Source of the DNA: Ambrosia x helenae
Taxonomy: Eukaryota > Streptophyta > Magnoliopsida > Asterales > Asteraceae
Direction of reading: 5' to 3'
DNA: 64,000 bases
Assembly (NCBI GenBank): GCA_030844895.1
Contig: CM061233.1
Location: forward strand, 63,575,190-63,639,189
In this document: positions 36,421 to 47,996 of the stretch, piece by piece
Layout of the letters: every line of letters starts with the position of its first letter
How positions within the stretch are numbered: the stretch's first letter is position 1
Notes under the pieces: model-generated
What the model saw: the letters and a program-made list of their open reading frames with translations, nothing else
The model's database searches: none
What the model was told of the DNA's origin: nothing
Program-made: the position numbers and the translations under genes

Positions 36421-37075
36421 ACCGTTTTTGTGAAAAACATAAAACAAAAACATTGAAAACACAACTTTTTGTTTAATAATAGATTTTTATAGGATTTAAT
36501 ATGCGCGTTGTGATGAGAGTTTGATTATCAGGACAGTGTTGATACTCGGTATAGTAACCAAGAAAACGTAAAAGCATAGGAAAAGGAAAATTGAAACGTC
36601 AACGTACGTATTGGGAAAAAACACTAAGGATGAAATACTAAAAGCAAAAGGAAATACCGGGTTTGTAATATTACTAATAATGATATTGTTCGATCGGAGT
36701 CGGTTTGGTTCGTCATGTTAGCAGAAAAAACCATTGAAAGGCGAAATACTAAAGGAATAAACACTAAATATGTATATTAGCAAAGTTATAGTTTAGAGAC
36801 TAAACATGTATATTAGCAAACTTAAAGTAGAGAGACTAAGCATGTATATTAGCGAAGTTAATTAATGAGAACATTTTTTTTTTATTAAAGTAAACGGACT
36901 AAACATATAAATTTACAAGGTTCAAGGTTAAAAGGAGTAAAATAATTGTGACCCAACCATTTTGGTGACACTTGACTATGTTGGATTTGCCCTATAACAT
37001 AACATTTTTATCTATGTATTAATTATGTAAATTCGGTTTTTACAAAAAAGAAACATGAAAAACGATAAACCTATA
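36421..37075. other. Intergenic, no supported gene
   Basis: AT-rich. A short phrase, AAACATGTATATTAGC(A/G)AA, recurs three times between 36765 and 36860. Confidence 0.4.
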
Positions 37076-37077
37076 CG

Positions 37078-37880
37078 ATAGATATCCAATTTCTTATAAA
37101 GTCCGACCTAGTGTGCCCACACATCAACCTCAATATCCTCGTCTCTTCCACATCTAGCTTACGTGATTGTATCTTCTTAATAGCCCAACAATTTGTTCCA
37201 TATAAAATAGCGGGTCTAACTGCAACCCTACAAAATTATACTTTTAATTTAGGCGGTAACCTCTTGTCACACAATACTCCAGAGACTGCTCTCTACCTAC
37301 ACTAGCCAATGTGGATGTGGTGGGTTGCATCAATATATATCCCTCTATCTTCTTGTACAAACAATCTTAAATACTTAAACTTCGTTGTTCGTGGGACCAC
37401 TTAGCCCTCAATGGTGATATGAGTGCCTTCGTCGCCGCCTGTGCCACTAAATTCATAATGAAGGTACCCGATCTTAAAGCAACTAATTCTTAAACTTGTA
37501 CGTTCTAAAGTTGTCTGCACCTACTCTACTTCCCATTCAGGCTCTGTTTACTCTCGCAAACTAACACAATATCATCTGCAAAAAAACATGCACCACATAC
37601 ATGTCTCTTGAGTCGACTTTGGTAACTCATTCGTCACAGCTGCAAAAAGAAATAGACTGAACACATATCCTTAGTTGAATCCTACCTCCATAAGGAAGAG
37701 ACTAGTATCTCATACAGGCGCACACACACTAGTTTCGATCCTAATATCACTAGTTTTGGTCCTAATATAAAGTCTCAATTATCCCAATCAGTCTGTGTGG
37801 AACACTTTCATAAGCCTTTTTAAGGTCAATGAACACCATGTATAAATCCCTATATTTCTCCATCAACTTCTTAAAATGTT
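37078..37880 (-). pseudogene. RTE-clade LINE reverse transcriptase fragment
   Basis: Read on the minus strand, VFIDLKKAYESVP (palm motif A, near 37830-37790), CMFFADDIVLV (catalytic FADD, near 37590-37563) and, near 37240-37110, PPKLKV...FCRVAVRPAILYG and CWAIKKIQSRKLDVEE occur in the order found in RTE reverse transcriptases. Several stops and frame changes break it, and no endonuclease part is present. It once copied element RNA; now it is a fossil. Confidence 0.75.
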
Positions 37881-38084
37881 TATAGATGAAAAGGTTATAA
37901 ATATACTTATTTATCAAGTAACTTTATGCAGTAAATTTTAACATCGGGAAAGTTTTATATGTGTAGATGAGTATAAAGACTTTGTGCATTCACTTTAATT
38001 TCATCAATTGTTGAATTACAATTGAAAGTATTTTTTTCTTATTTTTTGTTTTGTTCATCACAACCCTCAATTCTAATTGCATAT

Positions 38085-38709
38085 ATATCTATACTATCTT
38101 ATAATACATTTCATAAGGACCTCTTAAATTTTAAGTTTTACAAGTATAATTTGCTTAGAACAACACACAATGCACATATTAACTACTTTTTAAGGGCAAA
38201 TATGTCTTTTACACAATACTTACACATTTGACCCTTAACTTTATTCAACTTTTTTTTATTTAAAAAATAATTACACTTTTTACCATTATTATAACCAACT
38301 ACCCCTCACGATTTTTAAACGTCCATACGTTAATATTTTATTAATATTATTACACCGTATAAACGAGCGTTTTTTTCTCTTTAATTTGGGTATAGTATTG
38401 CTATATTTTTTTTTTAATTTAAAAAAAATGATGTGTTAAGATTAAGTAATAATCCAAACAAAAACAAACCGAAAGCTTCTATATCTATATTATCTTATAA
38501 TACATTTCCCAAGGACCTCATATAATTTAAGTTTTTACAAGTATCTATACTATCTTATAATAAATTTCACAAGAATCTCTTAAAAATTAAGTTTTACAAG
38601 TATAATTGCTTAGAGTACAACACACAATGCACATATTAACTACTTTTTTGGCAAATATGTCTGTTATACAATACTTACACCTTTACCCATCAACTTTACT
38701 CAACTATTG
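38085..38709 (+). repeat. Helitron-like or unclassified repeat, several start copies
   Basis: The phrase TCTATACTATCTTATAATA(A/C) starts copies near 38090, 38478 (diverged) and 38541, each followed by ...TTTCA(C/T)AAG...TTTTACAAGTATAATT. An A|TC junction and AT-rich start are typical of Helitron 5' ends, but I did not find the 3' hairpin plus CTRR. The last copy is cut by the Pack-MULE and continues at 40008. Confidence 0.5.
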
Positions 38710-38996
38710 TTTATTTAAGGGGAAATGGAATTAATAATCCCAACTTTGGGAGGTTGGAAGAGAATAATCCCAACTTGAAACTTGTAACAGTCCCAACTTG
38801 TCAATGTTTTTATTTTGTTGGTCCAAAACTAACCCCAGTTAACTTTTTTTTGTTAACTGCCTACGTGGCATCACACATGGCATCTGAGGTGGACCAATAT
38901 GTCCAGTTGTCAAAAATAAAACAGGGCCCACGTATGACTTGTCATTTTGAATTAAAAAAAAATCTTTTAATAATAATTAAAAAGATTTATATATAT

Positions 38997-39064
38997 ATAC
39001 ATACATACATACATACATACATACATACATACATACATACATACATACATACATACATACATAC
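38997..39064. repeat. (TACA)n microsatellite
   Basis: About 16 uninterrupted ATAC units, inside the left arm of the Pack-MULE. Confidence 0.95.
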
Positions 39065-39302
39065 CTCTCATACATCATCATCTTCACCACCACACCCACG
39101 ACACCCACCTGCCACCATACCATGACCACCGAAGACACCCACCTGCCACCACACCATCACCACCACACCCACGACACCCACCTTCTCTTTCTCACTCGCC
39201 TTCTCTCTCTCCTCTGTTTTCCCTTACCGACGACACCCACCTGCCACCACACCATGACCACCACCTGTCACCATCACAACAACCTGCAGAGAGGACACGT
39301 TA

Positions 39303-39530
39303 AGATATCTGAAGCATAAGAGGCTTCAGCGGATGAAATATGGAACTGGGAACGATGCTGCATTTGTGTCTAACCTGATGACGCGAAGTGGAGGAGATAC
39401 GTTAAGAGGTTCTGCATCTTCTGGTGATGGATTATTCAGCAATCAGGATATATGTGGGAGGGATAGTACATCAAAAACCAACGTCAAAAAGTTTGATTTA
39501 AATGATCTTGATTGGATAGATAAAGTTTGA
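39303..39530 (+). pseudogene. Captured N-terminal exon fragment of a JMJ706/JMJ13-type lysine demethylase
   Basis: The frame reads RYLKHKRLQRMKYG, then LMTRSGGDTLRGSASSGDG, then KKFDLNDLDWIDK, and stops. In plant JmjN/JmjC histone H3 demethylases of the JMJ706/JMJ13 group I know a similar series (LKRKRLQRMK, RSGGDALR.SASCG, VDKFD..DLEW..KIPECPVY) just before the JmjN domain. Here the match ends at DWIDK, where GTTTGA could be a retained splice donor. So the captured piece lies upstream of JmjN and has no enzymatic part. The parental gene is not in this window. It could be transcribed as part of the element. Confidence 0.7.
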
Positions 39531-40007
39531 TGGTGGGGAAGCCCTAATTGTTCAAGCCCTGATTGCTTTTGGGGAAGAAGCCCTAATTGCTTGCTTCTAC
39601 TTTAGGGTTTTGAGTAAGATGGAACGATGGTGAATATTAGCGGTGTTTGATGGTGGTTGGTGGCAGCGACAGGTGGTTGGTGGTGGCGACAGGTGGTTGG
39701 TGGTGGATGGTAGACAGAGAGAGAGAGAGATAGAGAGGTGAAATGTAGGGTGTATATGTGTGTGTATATATTGTATGTATGTATAATATTTTTTTGGTAT
39801 AAAGATAAAAAAGACACATCTTGTGGGCCCATGTTTTTTTACCAAGTGTACAGATTTGTCACGTCAGAAGCCACGTGTGTTGCCACGTTGGCATTTAACC
39901 GAAAAACTTAACGATAGTTAGTTTGGGACCAATAAAATAAAATCATTGACAAGTTGTGACTGTTATATTCCAAGTTTCAAGTTGGGATTATTTAATTCTA
40001 GTTTCAC

Positions 40008-40420
40008 TTTATTTAAATAATAATTACACTTTTTACCATTATTATAACCAACTACCCCTCACGATTTTTAAACGTCCATAACTTTTTTCATACATTAATA
40101 TTTTATTAATATTATTACATCATATAAACGAGCGTTTTTATCTTTTTAATTTGAGTATAGTATTGCTATATTTTTTTAATTTAAAAAATGATATGTTAAG
40201 ATTAAGTAATAATCGAAACAAAAACAAACGAAAATGAAGCGAAAGCTTCTATGTCTAAGCTATCTTATGATACATTTTCAAAGACCTCATATAATTTAAG
40301 TTTTATAAGTATCTATACTAATCTTATAATATATTTCACAAGCACCTCTTAAAATTTAAGTTTTACAAGTATAATTGTTTATAGTACAACACACAATGCA
40401 TTAACTATTTTTTTGAGGGT
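40008..40420 (+). repeat. Continuation of the repeat split by the Pack-MULE
   Basis: It picks up AATAATTACACTTTTTACCA, the same phrase that follows the equivalent point near 38265, and runs to another start copy (TCTATACTAATCTTATAAT) near 40311. This gives independent support for the Pack-MULE boundaries. Confidence 0.7.
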
Positions 40421-40797
40421 AAGACCATGTGTAGTGGGAGGTTAAAATTTTCATCTTGTATGGGGCATTAATCGACATGTGGCATGTAGGCCCATTAAGG
40501 GAATCAAATTAGGATAGAGGTGTAGTGGTAAGGTGAAAATTTTCACCTTGCATGCCATCATAGATGACATCATTTAATATATTACTTTTTTTTTATTTAA
40601 TAAAAATTTGCATGTTAGATAAAAAAATTACAATTCCATACAAAAAAAACACAGTTAAATTAAAAAAATAAGGAATTATTAAAAAACATTAAATAATTAA
40701 ACAATAAAACGACGGATCATTTGCAATGGTCGAATATTGGTGATGGCGAACTCGGTTCCGCACTGCTCTCGACAACTATCGTTTGCGAGTTGAATTC

Positions 40798-41037
40798 TCA
40801 TTTGTTGGCTAATGTCAGGGTGCGCCTCAATCGTGGCTTCATAGAGGGTGTTCCATCTCGTACAGTTATCGCGTACAAGAGACCACTATTGGCGATCTCA
40901 TAAATGTTGCGGTTGTTTGTTTGGCTAATTCGATTATATTCCTCCAACACATTGCGCCAAAAATCCGACTTATTTCTTGACGGATTCCCATTGACATTGA
41001 TCCAGGCCGTCACTAACTGGATCTACTCGTTGTTAGT
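40798..41037 (-). pseudogene. PIF/Harbinger ORF1 (Myb/SANT-like DNA-binding) fragment
   Basis: The minus strand reads VTAWINVNGNPSRNKSDFW then RNVLEEYNRI, the W..NVS..P..G.....FW..I...Y pattern of the SANT-like domain in PIF ORF1 proteins. Upstream the phrase QWTNNE lies across the solo LTR insertion (41738-41770), followed by a stop. The fragment degenerates after about 35 residues. In the family this protein helps the DDE transposase bind DNA. No transposase is present here. Confidence 0.6.
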
Positions 41038-41733
41038 TGTTGGATCAGTTTAGCTGCTCTTTTAGTTGAACTTGCTAGTTGACACTTAAGTGTTTAGCAA
41101 GTTCTTGGTGAGTGATAGCACAGCGGAATGTTTATAAGTTTATAGCTACACTTATCAACAGGAGTTATTATTCCCCCTGGAATCAAGAAATAAATGAGAA
41201 GTGTTTATTGAGAATCTAAGTATTGAATGAGAATGAAATACTTTGACAGATTCTCAGTAAACACGAAATGGAAATAACAATAATAAGTGTTGAAGGATTT
41301 CTTGTATTAAAATCAATGTCTAAAACAGAAGGATGAATCCTTCTATTTATAGACTTTACAAATACATGAACCTTGCCAAAAAGCAAGTTCAGAAACAAGT
41401 TGCAACAAGTTGCAGTCTTGGAACTTGTACATAAAGCAAAAAGAAATACTAAAGTATTAAACTACTGATATACAAAGGCGGTGGAAAAGATCTTCTTCAA
41501 GTACTGATGAATGACAAACTACTGATGAGTAGTTTGTCTTCAGTAGTTCTTCAGTAGAAGTGTCTGGTTTGAACTTCAGAACTTCTGATGACTTCTTCTT
41601 CAGCACTTCTGAATCTCTTCTTCAGCAGTTTGATTCTTTGTCTTCAGCAGTTCCATACTTGGAGTATTTTGACAGAAAGTGAATTAGACCAAGGTTTGCA
41701 AAAGTGGTTTCACCAATCCTTTTTGTCCTAACA
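41038..41733. repeat. Solo LTR, 696 bp, Ty1/copia-like, with 5-bp duplication
   Basis: It begins TGTTGGATCAG and ends TTTTGTCCTAACA, with the TGTT...AACA termini common in Ty1/copia LTRs. TTAGT flanks it on both sides (41033-41037 and 41734-41738). No internal region follows, so it is a solo LTR left by recombination between two LTRs. It interrupts the PIF ORF1 fragment. It contains repeats of CTTCAGCAGTT and ACTTCTGATGA. Confidence 0.85.
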
Positions 41734-41891
41734 TTAGTCCACTGTGCCATTAATCCGACCAAGTGTTTTTTGATTGATGGTTTAAAAAAATTAATGGGAT
41801 TTTATAAAGAGGGGAGATGAAAAAAAAAATGGTGGATGAATGTTGGGGTGTAGTGTGTGTGGGTTTGATAATATACAATATATATATATAT

Positions 41892-42247
41892 GGGGAAAGA
41901 TTCGGTACAAAGTGTTTTTTCGGTAAGAACTGTAAGAATCAAAGAGGGTATTTTTTTTCAAATTTTTTTTCCCATATTGTTAAACATGTATTATAGTATT
42001 GAAAACTAAAAAAAATTTGGTGTAGAGTAATTACGTGTAGAGTAATTACATAATTACTCTAGTGTAAACTAATGTATTTACTTTAATGACGTAATTACAC
42101 TAAAAAAAAAATTAATTTTTTTTTGTGTTATTCATCTAGAAAGAATGTTTAAGCACATGCGAAAAAAATTCTAAATAAAAATAATTTTTTACCCCCTTTG
42201 ATTCTCACAGTTCTTACCGAAAAACACTTTGTATTTGATCTTTACTC
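41892..42247. mobile_element. (TA)n-bounded TIR element B
   Basis: The left GGGGAAAGATTCGGTACAAA and inverted right GAGTAAAGATCAAATACAAA continue into GTGTTTTTCGGTAAGAACTG on both arms. TA tracts lie outside. The palindrome GTAATTAC occurs four times in the centre, within about 80 bp. No coding capacity. Confidence 0.75.
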
Positions 42248-42890
42248 ATATATATAACTTATAATAAAAGAATTGAATATTGATGAGGTGACATTCAATG
42301 GAGGCATAAGAAAATCATTTTAATGACATGACATTCAATGAGGTATTCTCCTCCTTGAGTGTGCCATGTGTCATGCCATTTGGCAAATTAAAAATAAATA
42401 AATAATAATATAAAACCTAATCTACTAAATTTAAATTGAGTTATTTTAGGAAAAAATATTTAAAAACAAATTTATTTTTTTCTCTCTTATTTTTCTCCCA
42501 TAATTTTTAAACGTTAATATCTTTTATATACGATATTTTTTAAAGAAAAAAGTTACACCAAATTAACGAGCGTTTTATTATCTTTCCAACGAGTACCATA
42601 GTTTTATATAAAAAAACGGAGAAAAAAACAACTATTTTTTGTGGGGTTTCGTTCATACAGGAAAAAAAACACAAAGTGTTCAGGTTATTCATTAATAATG
42701 TTTTTTTCTTTTAAACCAGGTTCTTATCTACGATGTTGAAATTCAGCTCAATCGTCATGCTTTCATTGGAATTTTACCCTTTTAAAGATGCATAGGTATA
42801 CTTCATCAAGAGAAGCTAGAAGAAAGAATCGCGCAACACTGCAACACATGGTATTTTTCAACCTCGGGACGCTCCCGGGATAAAAGCTAG
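42248..42890 (+). mobile_element. Helitron-like element, 3' end at 42890
   Basis: It ends in CTAG followed by T, preceded by a short CGGGA...TCCCG hairpin about ten bases upstream, as Helitron 3' ends do. The start is uncertain: the AT-rich ATAACTTATAATAAAAG after element B is Helitron-like, but a clean A|TC junction is not seen. No Rep/helicase. Confidence 0.55.
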
Positions 42891-42920
42891 TGTGTATATA
42901 TATATATATATACACACTAG
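42887..42920. repeat. 34-bp perfect palindrome between two Helitron-type 3' ends
   Basis: It starts CTAGTGTGTA, runs through a TA core and ends TACACACTAG. Each CTAG is the 3' terminus of a Helitron-like element, one from each side. Confidence 0.9.
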
Positions 42921-43628
42921 TGGGAAACCCGCGCATTGCAGCGGGGTCGAGAATTAACACTGTTGTACCTGTCTTTTGTTAGGGCTGGTAACGCCATGAC
43001 AACACCGCCGCTGCTGGCACGGGCAGTGGGGTACGAGTATCCATCACGGGTTGTAGGCAACAGAATGTGTGTGGGGTTTTGTTTTTTACTTTTTTTATGA
43101 GTTGTGTAATTCAGGGTAGTGTTGCCTTCAAATTTGTGTTACACTGAAGTGTTATGTCAATGTAGTATTAGTGAAAAATCAGAACAGTTCAGTGGAGTTC
43201 GAGGTAGCGTCTGGCCCACTATTAATTATACAATCACAACATTTATAATACAATAATAACCAATATAATGTTGATTAATAGTAAACAATGATAACAATTA
43301 AGATATAATCAATTCATGTTTATAACTTAGTAAAACTTTACATGACATCAATATTTTACAACTTAATATAGTGCATTTATTTGTTGGTTATCTAGGATAT
43401 GAAAAGTTTTAAATATTAAATTTTTATTAAGTTTAGATTCATCTGTTGGTTGTTTAGGATATGAAAGGTTTTAAACATCAATTTTGTATTAAGTTTAAAT
43501 TTATTGGTCTAAAATGACAATTTTGCCCCTTTATTAACCTCATTTAGTATTGTACTATAAGCATGAAAACGTGTAATTACTTAAATTTTACCGGCGTCTT
43601 TGCCTCATGCTTTATAATATAGTATAGA
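42917..43628 (-). mobile_element. Non-autonomous Helitron, 712 bp, minus strand
   Basis: On the minus strand it begins A|TCTATACTATATTATAAAG and ends with a GC hairpin (CCCGC...GCGGG), then CTAG|T. This is the full Helitron signature: insertion between A and T, 5' TC, 3' hairpin and CTRR, with no target duplication. A GC-richer section (about 42985-43070) differs from the rest and could be captured DNA; I do not recognise it. Confidence 0.8.
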
Positions 43629-43634
43629 TATATA

Positions 43635-44948
43635 GGTATAGGATCCGGTAGAAAAATTGATTTGTGTAGGAAGTGTAGGAAAGAGTTATAACCCTTGGAT
43701 CAAAATTAGAGATCAAGGATAATTAAGTAATTTAACACAAAATTAAGTTATGGAAAGCCTAAAATTATGGGATTTAAATTGATTGTTTTTTTTACTAATC
43801 CATCTTTCATCAATTTTTTACTAATCCATCTTTTCATCAATTTTATAATCCATCTTTCATCGATTTTTATAATCCGTCGTTTTTACTAATTAAGTAAAGA
43901 TTTATAATCCATCTTTCATCGATTTTTAGTGTTCCGATTGTACCACAGTTTTGCCGAGTCCATTTCGATTATCATAGTGTTAAATGGCAAAAGTTATGGA
44001 GGACAATTCTGTAGGCAGTGTTTTATATTGTTACAACAATGTTGTATATGTTAAAAGTGTTTTATAAAGTATATACATTCTCTGTAAAACACTCCCATTG
44101 TATGATCAGGTTTATAGTTTAGTGTGTTTTAAATTATGGTGGTAACGTTTGTTGATTATTTTTTGGAGTATTTTTTATATTGTAGTGGTTTAAATAATTA
44201 AATATGTATTTTTGTTTATTAGTGTTATAATCCAGTTGAGAATCATGTTTGTCACCTTGTTTTACAAAACATGTTTTTAATGTTTTGAAGTCATGTTTTA
44301 ATAGTGTTTTAACAAATGGTTTGATTGGTTAGAAAAAATACAATAACATGTTTTTAATTTTTCGAAGTCATGTTTTAATAGTGTTTTAACAAATGGTTTA
44401 ATTTGTTAGAAAAAAAAATGTGATGTACTTTTTTATTAATGTTTTTAATGATATTTTTAGAAGATTATTATATAACAACGATTGTTATTTAAAATGGTAG
44501 TTGTTTATTGTAGTTAAGTAGTGTCTTATAATATAAATGGTATTGATAGCAGTGTTTTATATCATTATAGCAGTGTTTTATATCATAAATATATTCGGTA
44601 GGCACGGTAGGCACTGTGGGTGAGGTTTGTTGATTTGTGTTTTTTCGGTTGTGTTGATTATATAAAATCTGGTTGAACATGTGTGGAGAGAGAAGATTGT
44701 GTTAGTTATAACTTATGAGATAGCGAGTAAAATTAGGAGATAATAAAACTTTCTTAATTTAAAACACACAAAATGACCATTACAACCCTTAATAAAACAC
44801 ACATTAGACATTTTTGCCCTTATCAATAGAGATAATTACTTATAATTAAAACACTTTTATCTTTTTAATCTCATCCATCCATTTTAATATCCAAGGGCTC
44901 ATAACACTTCCTACCTTTCCTACACAAATCAATTTTCCTGCAAGAACC
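43635..44948. mobile_element. (TA)n-bounded TIR element C, 1.3 kb
   Basis: The left AAAAATTGATTTGTGTAGGA (after GGTATAGGATCCGGTAG) matches the inverted right end, which reads GGTTCTTGCAGG and then AAAATTGATTTGTGTAGGAA. TA tracts border both. The interior repeats AGTGTTTTA(T/A) about nine times between 44015 and 44585. No coding capacity. Confidence 0.8.
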
Positions 44949-44967
44949 TTATATATATACCTATATA

Positions 44968-46130
44968 GGGTGGGGTTAGGATACAAAAGGTGTGTTTTGT
45001 GAGAAGGGTAAGAAAGCCTACGGTTGTGACAAGTGGCAATACTTATTTTTAATGGCATGGGTATTTAGGTAAATTACATACTAATCTTATTTTAGAAATT
45101 ATCATTGATGCTATTAATTTTGAGAGATTGTAGGATCATCAGTATTGCCCATTTACTCATCAATTTCACAAATAATTTTTTTTTCTGCCCATTTACTCAT
45201 CAATTTCACAAATAATTTTTTTTTTCTGGTCTCTAATTTTTTTTTCGTATCTATGTGTTTTATATGTGTATCAATATTAGACAATTGGTCAGCTTTTATG
45301 TGTGACATGTCATATACTAATATGGGTTATGTATTTTACATCCTGTGATTAAAACGTCCTATGGTTATTTTTTTCACAATATATTGTGTTTTATATTTAT
45401 GTTAAGCAAAAATGTAAAACACATTGTGTTTTATACTTAAATTCATTTTTTGTTAAGAATATTCAACACAAAACACATCATTGTTAACAAACCAAAAACA
45501 AACGCCGAGTATAAAACACATCGTATTTTGTATTTAAGTTTCTTATTGATAAGAACATCCAAAGTAAAACACATCTTTACAAACACCCAAAAAATAAACA
45601 ATGAGTACAAAACACATCTCAATAACCCACAATTAGAGGGAGGGTGCATGAGAAACAAAATATAACTATAACAATTGAGGGGGAGTGACGCAACAAATAT
45701 AAAAAATAGAAGGATGTGACGTTGGTAATTAGAGGTTATGCAATATCAAGAAAAGAAATATATAATAATAAAATGATGGTGGAAGCCTGGAAGGTCTCGA
45801 CAATTGCAGCATAAATATATTTGGATGGATGGTGACGGCAAATGGAGAAGAACGAGGTATTAGGAGAAGATAATTGTGTAGAAGAGAGAGAGAGGGGGTA
45901 GAGAGATCTGGTGAGAGGGTCATGAAATGAGGGATTTAATTAATGAGATTTAATATAAATAAGTGTATTTACCTATATACCCTCATATCATATATTAAAT
46001 TAATTAGATTATAACATAATTTACAAGTTTGCCACTAATTTAATCTCATCTATCCATCCATGTGATCTAATGTACATATTTATTTCTCACCCTTCTCACA
46101 AAAACACTCTTTTGTATCCGAACCTCTACC
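44968..46130. mobile_element. (TA)n-bounded TIR element D, 1.16 kb
   Basis: The left GGGTGGGGTTAGGATACAAA and the inverted right GGTAGAGGTTCGGATACAAA both continue into AAG...GTGTTTT(T/G)TGTGAGAAGGGT. It abuts element C through an ATATATACCTATATA tract. The interior repeats AAAACACAT and its complement about eight times (45360-45620). Confidence 0.8.
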
Positions 46131-46704
46131 TATATATATATATATATATATATATATAGGCTAAGTATCTAGGAAAAACCCCCTAAAATGAAGAAACCCC
46201 CACAAACCCATCTTGTGGCCCTCATTGTTCCACATCACCAAGATTTTTAACATTAATTTATTGAGAGAAAGGATATTTTAGTCATTTCCCCTCTTTCTCT
46301 TTCTTCAACCCCTTTAAGTGACAGTATATATGTATTCTTCTCTCTCCCATTTTTTTAAAATTTGATTTCCCTAAATTCCCTCTTTCACCTCCTCTCTCTC
46401 AAACCCAGTACTCTCACCTCCTCTCTCTCTCTCTCTGTCTCTCTCAAACCCTACAACCACAAACCTGCAACTCTGTTAAGATCCAACTTCTATTTGCAAC
46501 CCACATACCAATCAACACAGTCGGAGCAAACAAAGGACGACGGTGAAAACCTGCAACTCTGTTCAGATCGAGTCCTCTCGCCTCCTCTCTCTCAAAGCCG
46601 ACAACTAAATACGACGGCGGCGGAAACACGACGAAGCACGACGACGGAGAAGACAACCGGAGAAGACGACCGGGTTATGAATCTCTAATTTGCCCTCTGT
46701 TTTT

Positions 46705-47870
46705 TTTTATGTCCATGTATTCATGGTATTTCAAGTTATTAATTTTTTATATATTCATGGTGTTTTAAGTTATTATTAGCCATTTTTGTCTTGTTAGATG
46801 GTTATTTTTTTTTTCCAAAAGATTCACGTCATTATTTTTAGTAAGCATAATAATTGATTTTATTTAATTTGTTTTTTTTTTAATTCCTAAAAAAAGATCT
46901 AAATCTTTCACTTTGTATTGTCCTATGTATGAACCGATCAACCTAAAACATTCACTGGTTAAAGATTTTATTTCATGATCATGTAATGTATCACTATATT
47001 GGGTATTATATATTTCTTTATAAAAAAATATTTGTTCTCATATATTGGGTATTATATATTTCTTTATAAATAATCATTTTTGTTTATAAAGAATCATTTG
47101 TTAAGGTGTTTCTCTGTGTTTGGTTATATGAGTCAGCTGTGTTTAGTTAGGGTGTTTACGTGTGTAGCATATCATTTTTTGCAGTCACAGTGTGTTGTAT
47201 GCAGTCAAAATGTATGATGTTTGCAGACTACAAATCTTTGTCTGTGTTTGCAGACAAAAACGCCTGTTACACACGTAACACTCGTGTTTTTTTGCAGCAT
47301 GTCTGTGTATTGTTTTGTGTTTTCTCATATATGAGTTTCTTTTTTTTTTACCAATATGTTTTTAACAGAAAATGTCTGTTTTGTCATGGTGTTTAAAGTT
47401 ATTAGTTTTTTTATATATTCATGGTGTTTCAAGTTATTATTAGTCATTATTGTCTTGTTAGATCGTTTTTTTTTTCCAAAACATTCATCTCATCATTTGT
47501 AGTAAGCATAATAATTGATTTTATTTAATTTGTTTTTTTAATTCTTAAAATAAATTAAATCTTTCACTTGTATTGTCCTATGTATGAACCTATCAACCTA
47601 AAGCATTCACTGGTTTAAAGATTTTATTCCTGATCATGTAAAGAAACATTTTGTTAAGGTGTTTTCTCTGTGTTTAGTTATAGCATCTGTGTGTTTAGTT
47701 AGGGTGTTACGTGTGTAGCATATCTTTTTTTTGCAGTCAAAGTGTGTTGTATGCAGTCAAAATGTATGATGTTTGCAGACTACAAAGTGTTGTCTGTGTT
47801 TGCAGACAAAAACGCCTGTTACACACGTAACACTCGTGTTTAACAGAAAATGTCTGTTTTGTCATGGCTC
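46705..47870. repeat. Direct duplication inside element E
   Basis: The first copy runs from about 46720 to 47310 and the second from about 47385 to 47860. They share TTCATGGTGTTT(T/C)AAGTTAT, GTATGATGTTTGCAGACTAC and GCCTGTTACACACGTAACAC. The second copy lacks a piece near 47040-47090. Confidence 0.75.
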
Positions 47871-47996
47871 CTTATTATATATATGAAATAAGCTGTTTTC
47901 CGCATGTTACATTAGGTTTTTTTTCTGTTTCATATTAAAAATGTCAAACATTTACTCTGTTATAACATATGTTACAGGTCCTATTTTAGTCATAGC

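Larger units (their letters stand above)
38719..40007. mobile_element. Pack-MULE, 1289 bp, with captured gene fragment
   Basis: Ends GGGGAAATGGAATTAATAAT and inverted GTGAAACTAGAATTAAATAA, followed by AATCCCAACTT, form inverted repeats of roughly 200 bp. TTTATTTAA flanks both sides (38710-38718, 40008-40016), an exact 9-bp duplication. The inside holds a (TACA)n tract (38997-39064), inverted CCACCTGCCACC/GGTGGTTGGTGG arms, and a captured fragment of a JmjC demethylase gene. No transposase. Confidence 0.85.
40423..41870. mobile_element. PIF/Harbinger-type element remnant, split by a solo LTR
   Basis: The left end has GACCATGTGTAGTGGGAG, and the right side carries an inverted CCCACACACACTACACCC, both typical of PIF elements of this kind. 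A GTGAAAATTTTCACCTTG palindrome lies at about 40535. It carries a fragment of the Myb-like ORF1. The outer ends are approximate and I could not verify a 3-bp duplication. Confidence 0.55.

Noticed and set aside
39597..39845. Three overlapping frames on the minus strand
   Set aside because: They are the right arm of the Pack-MULE; low complexity with no domain.
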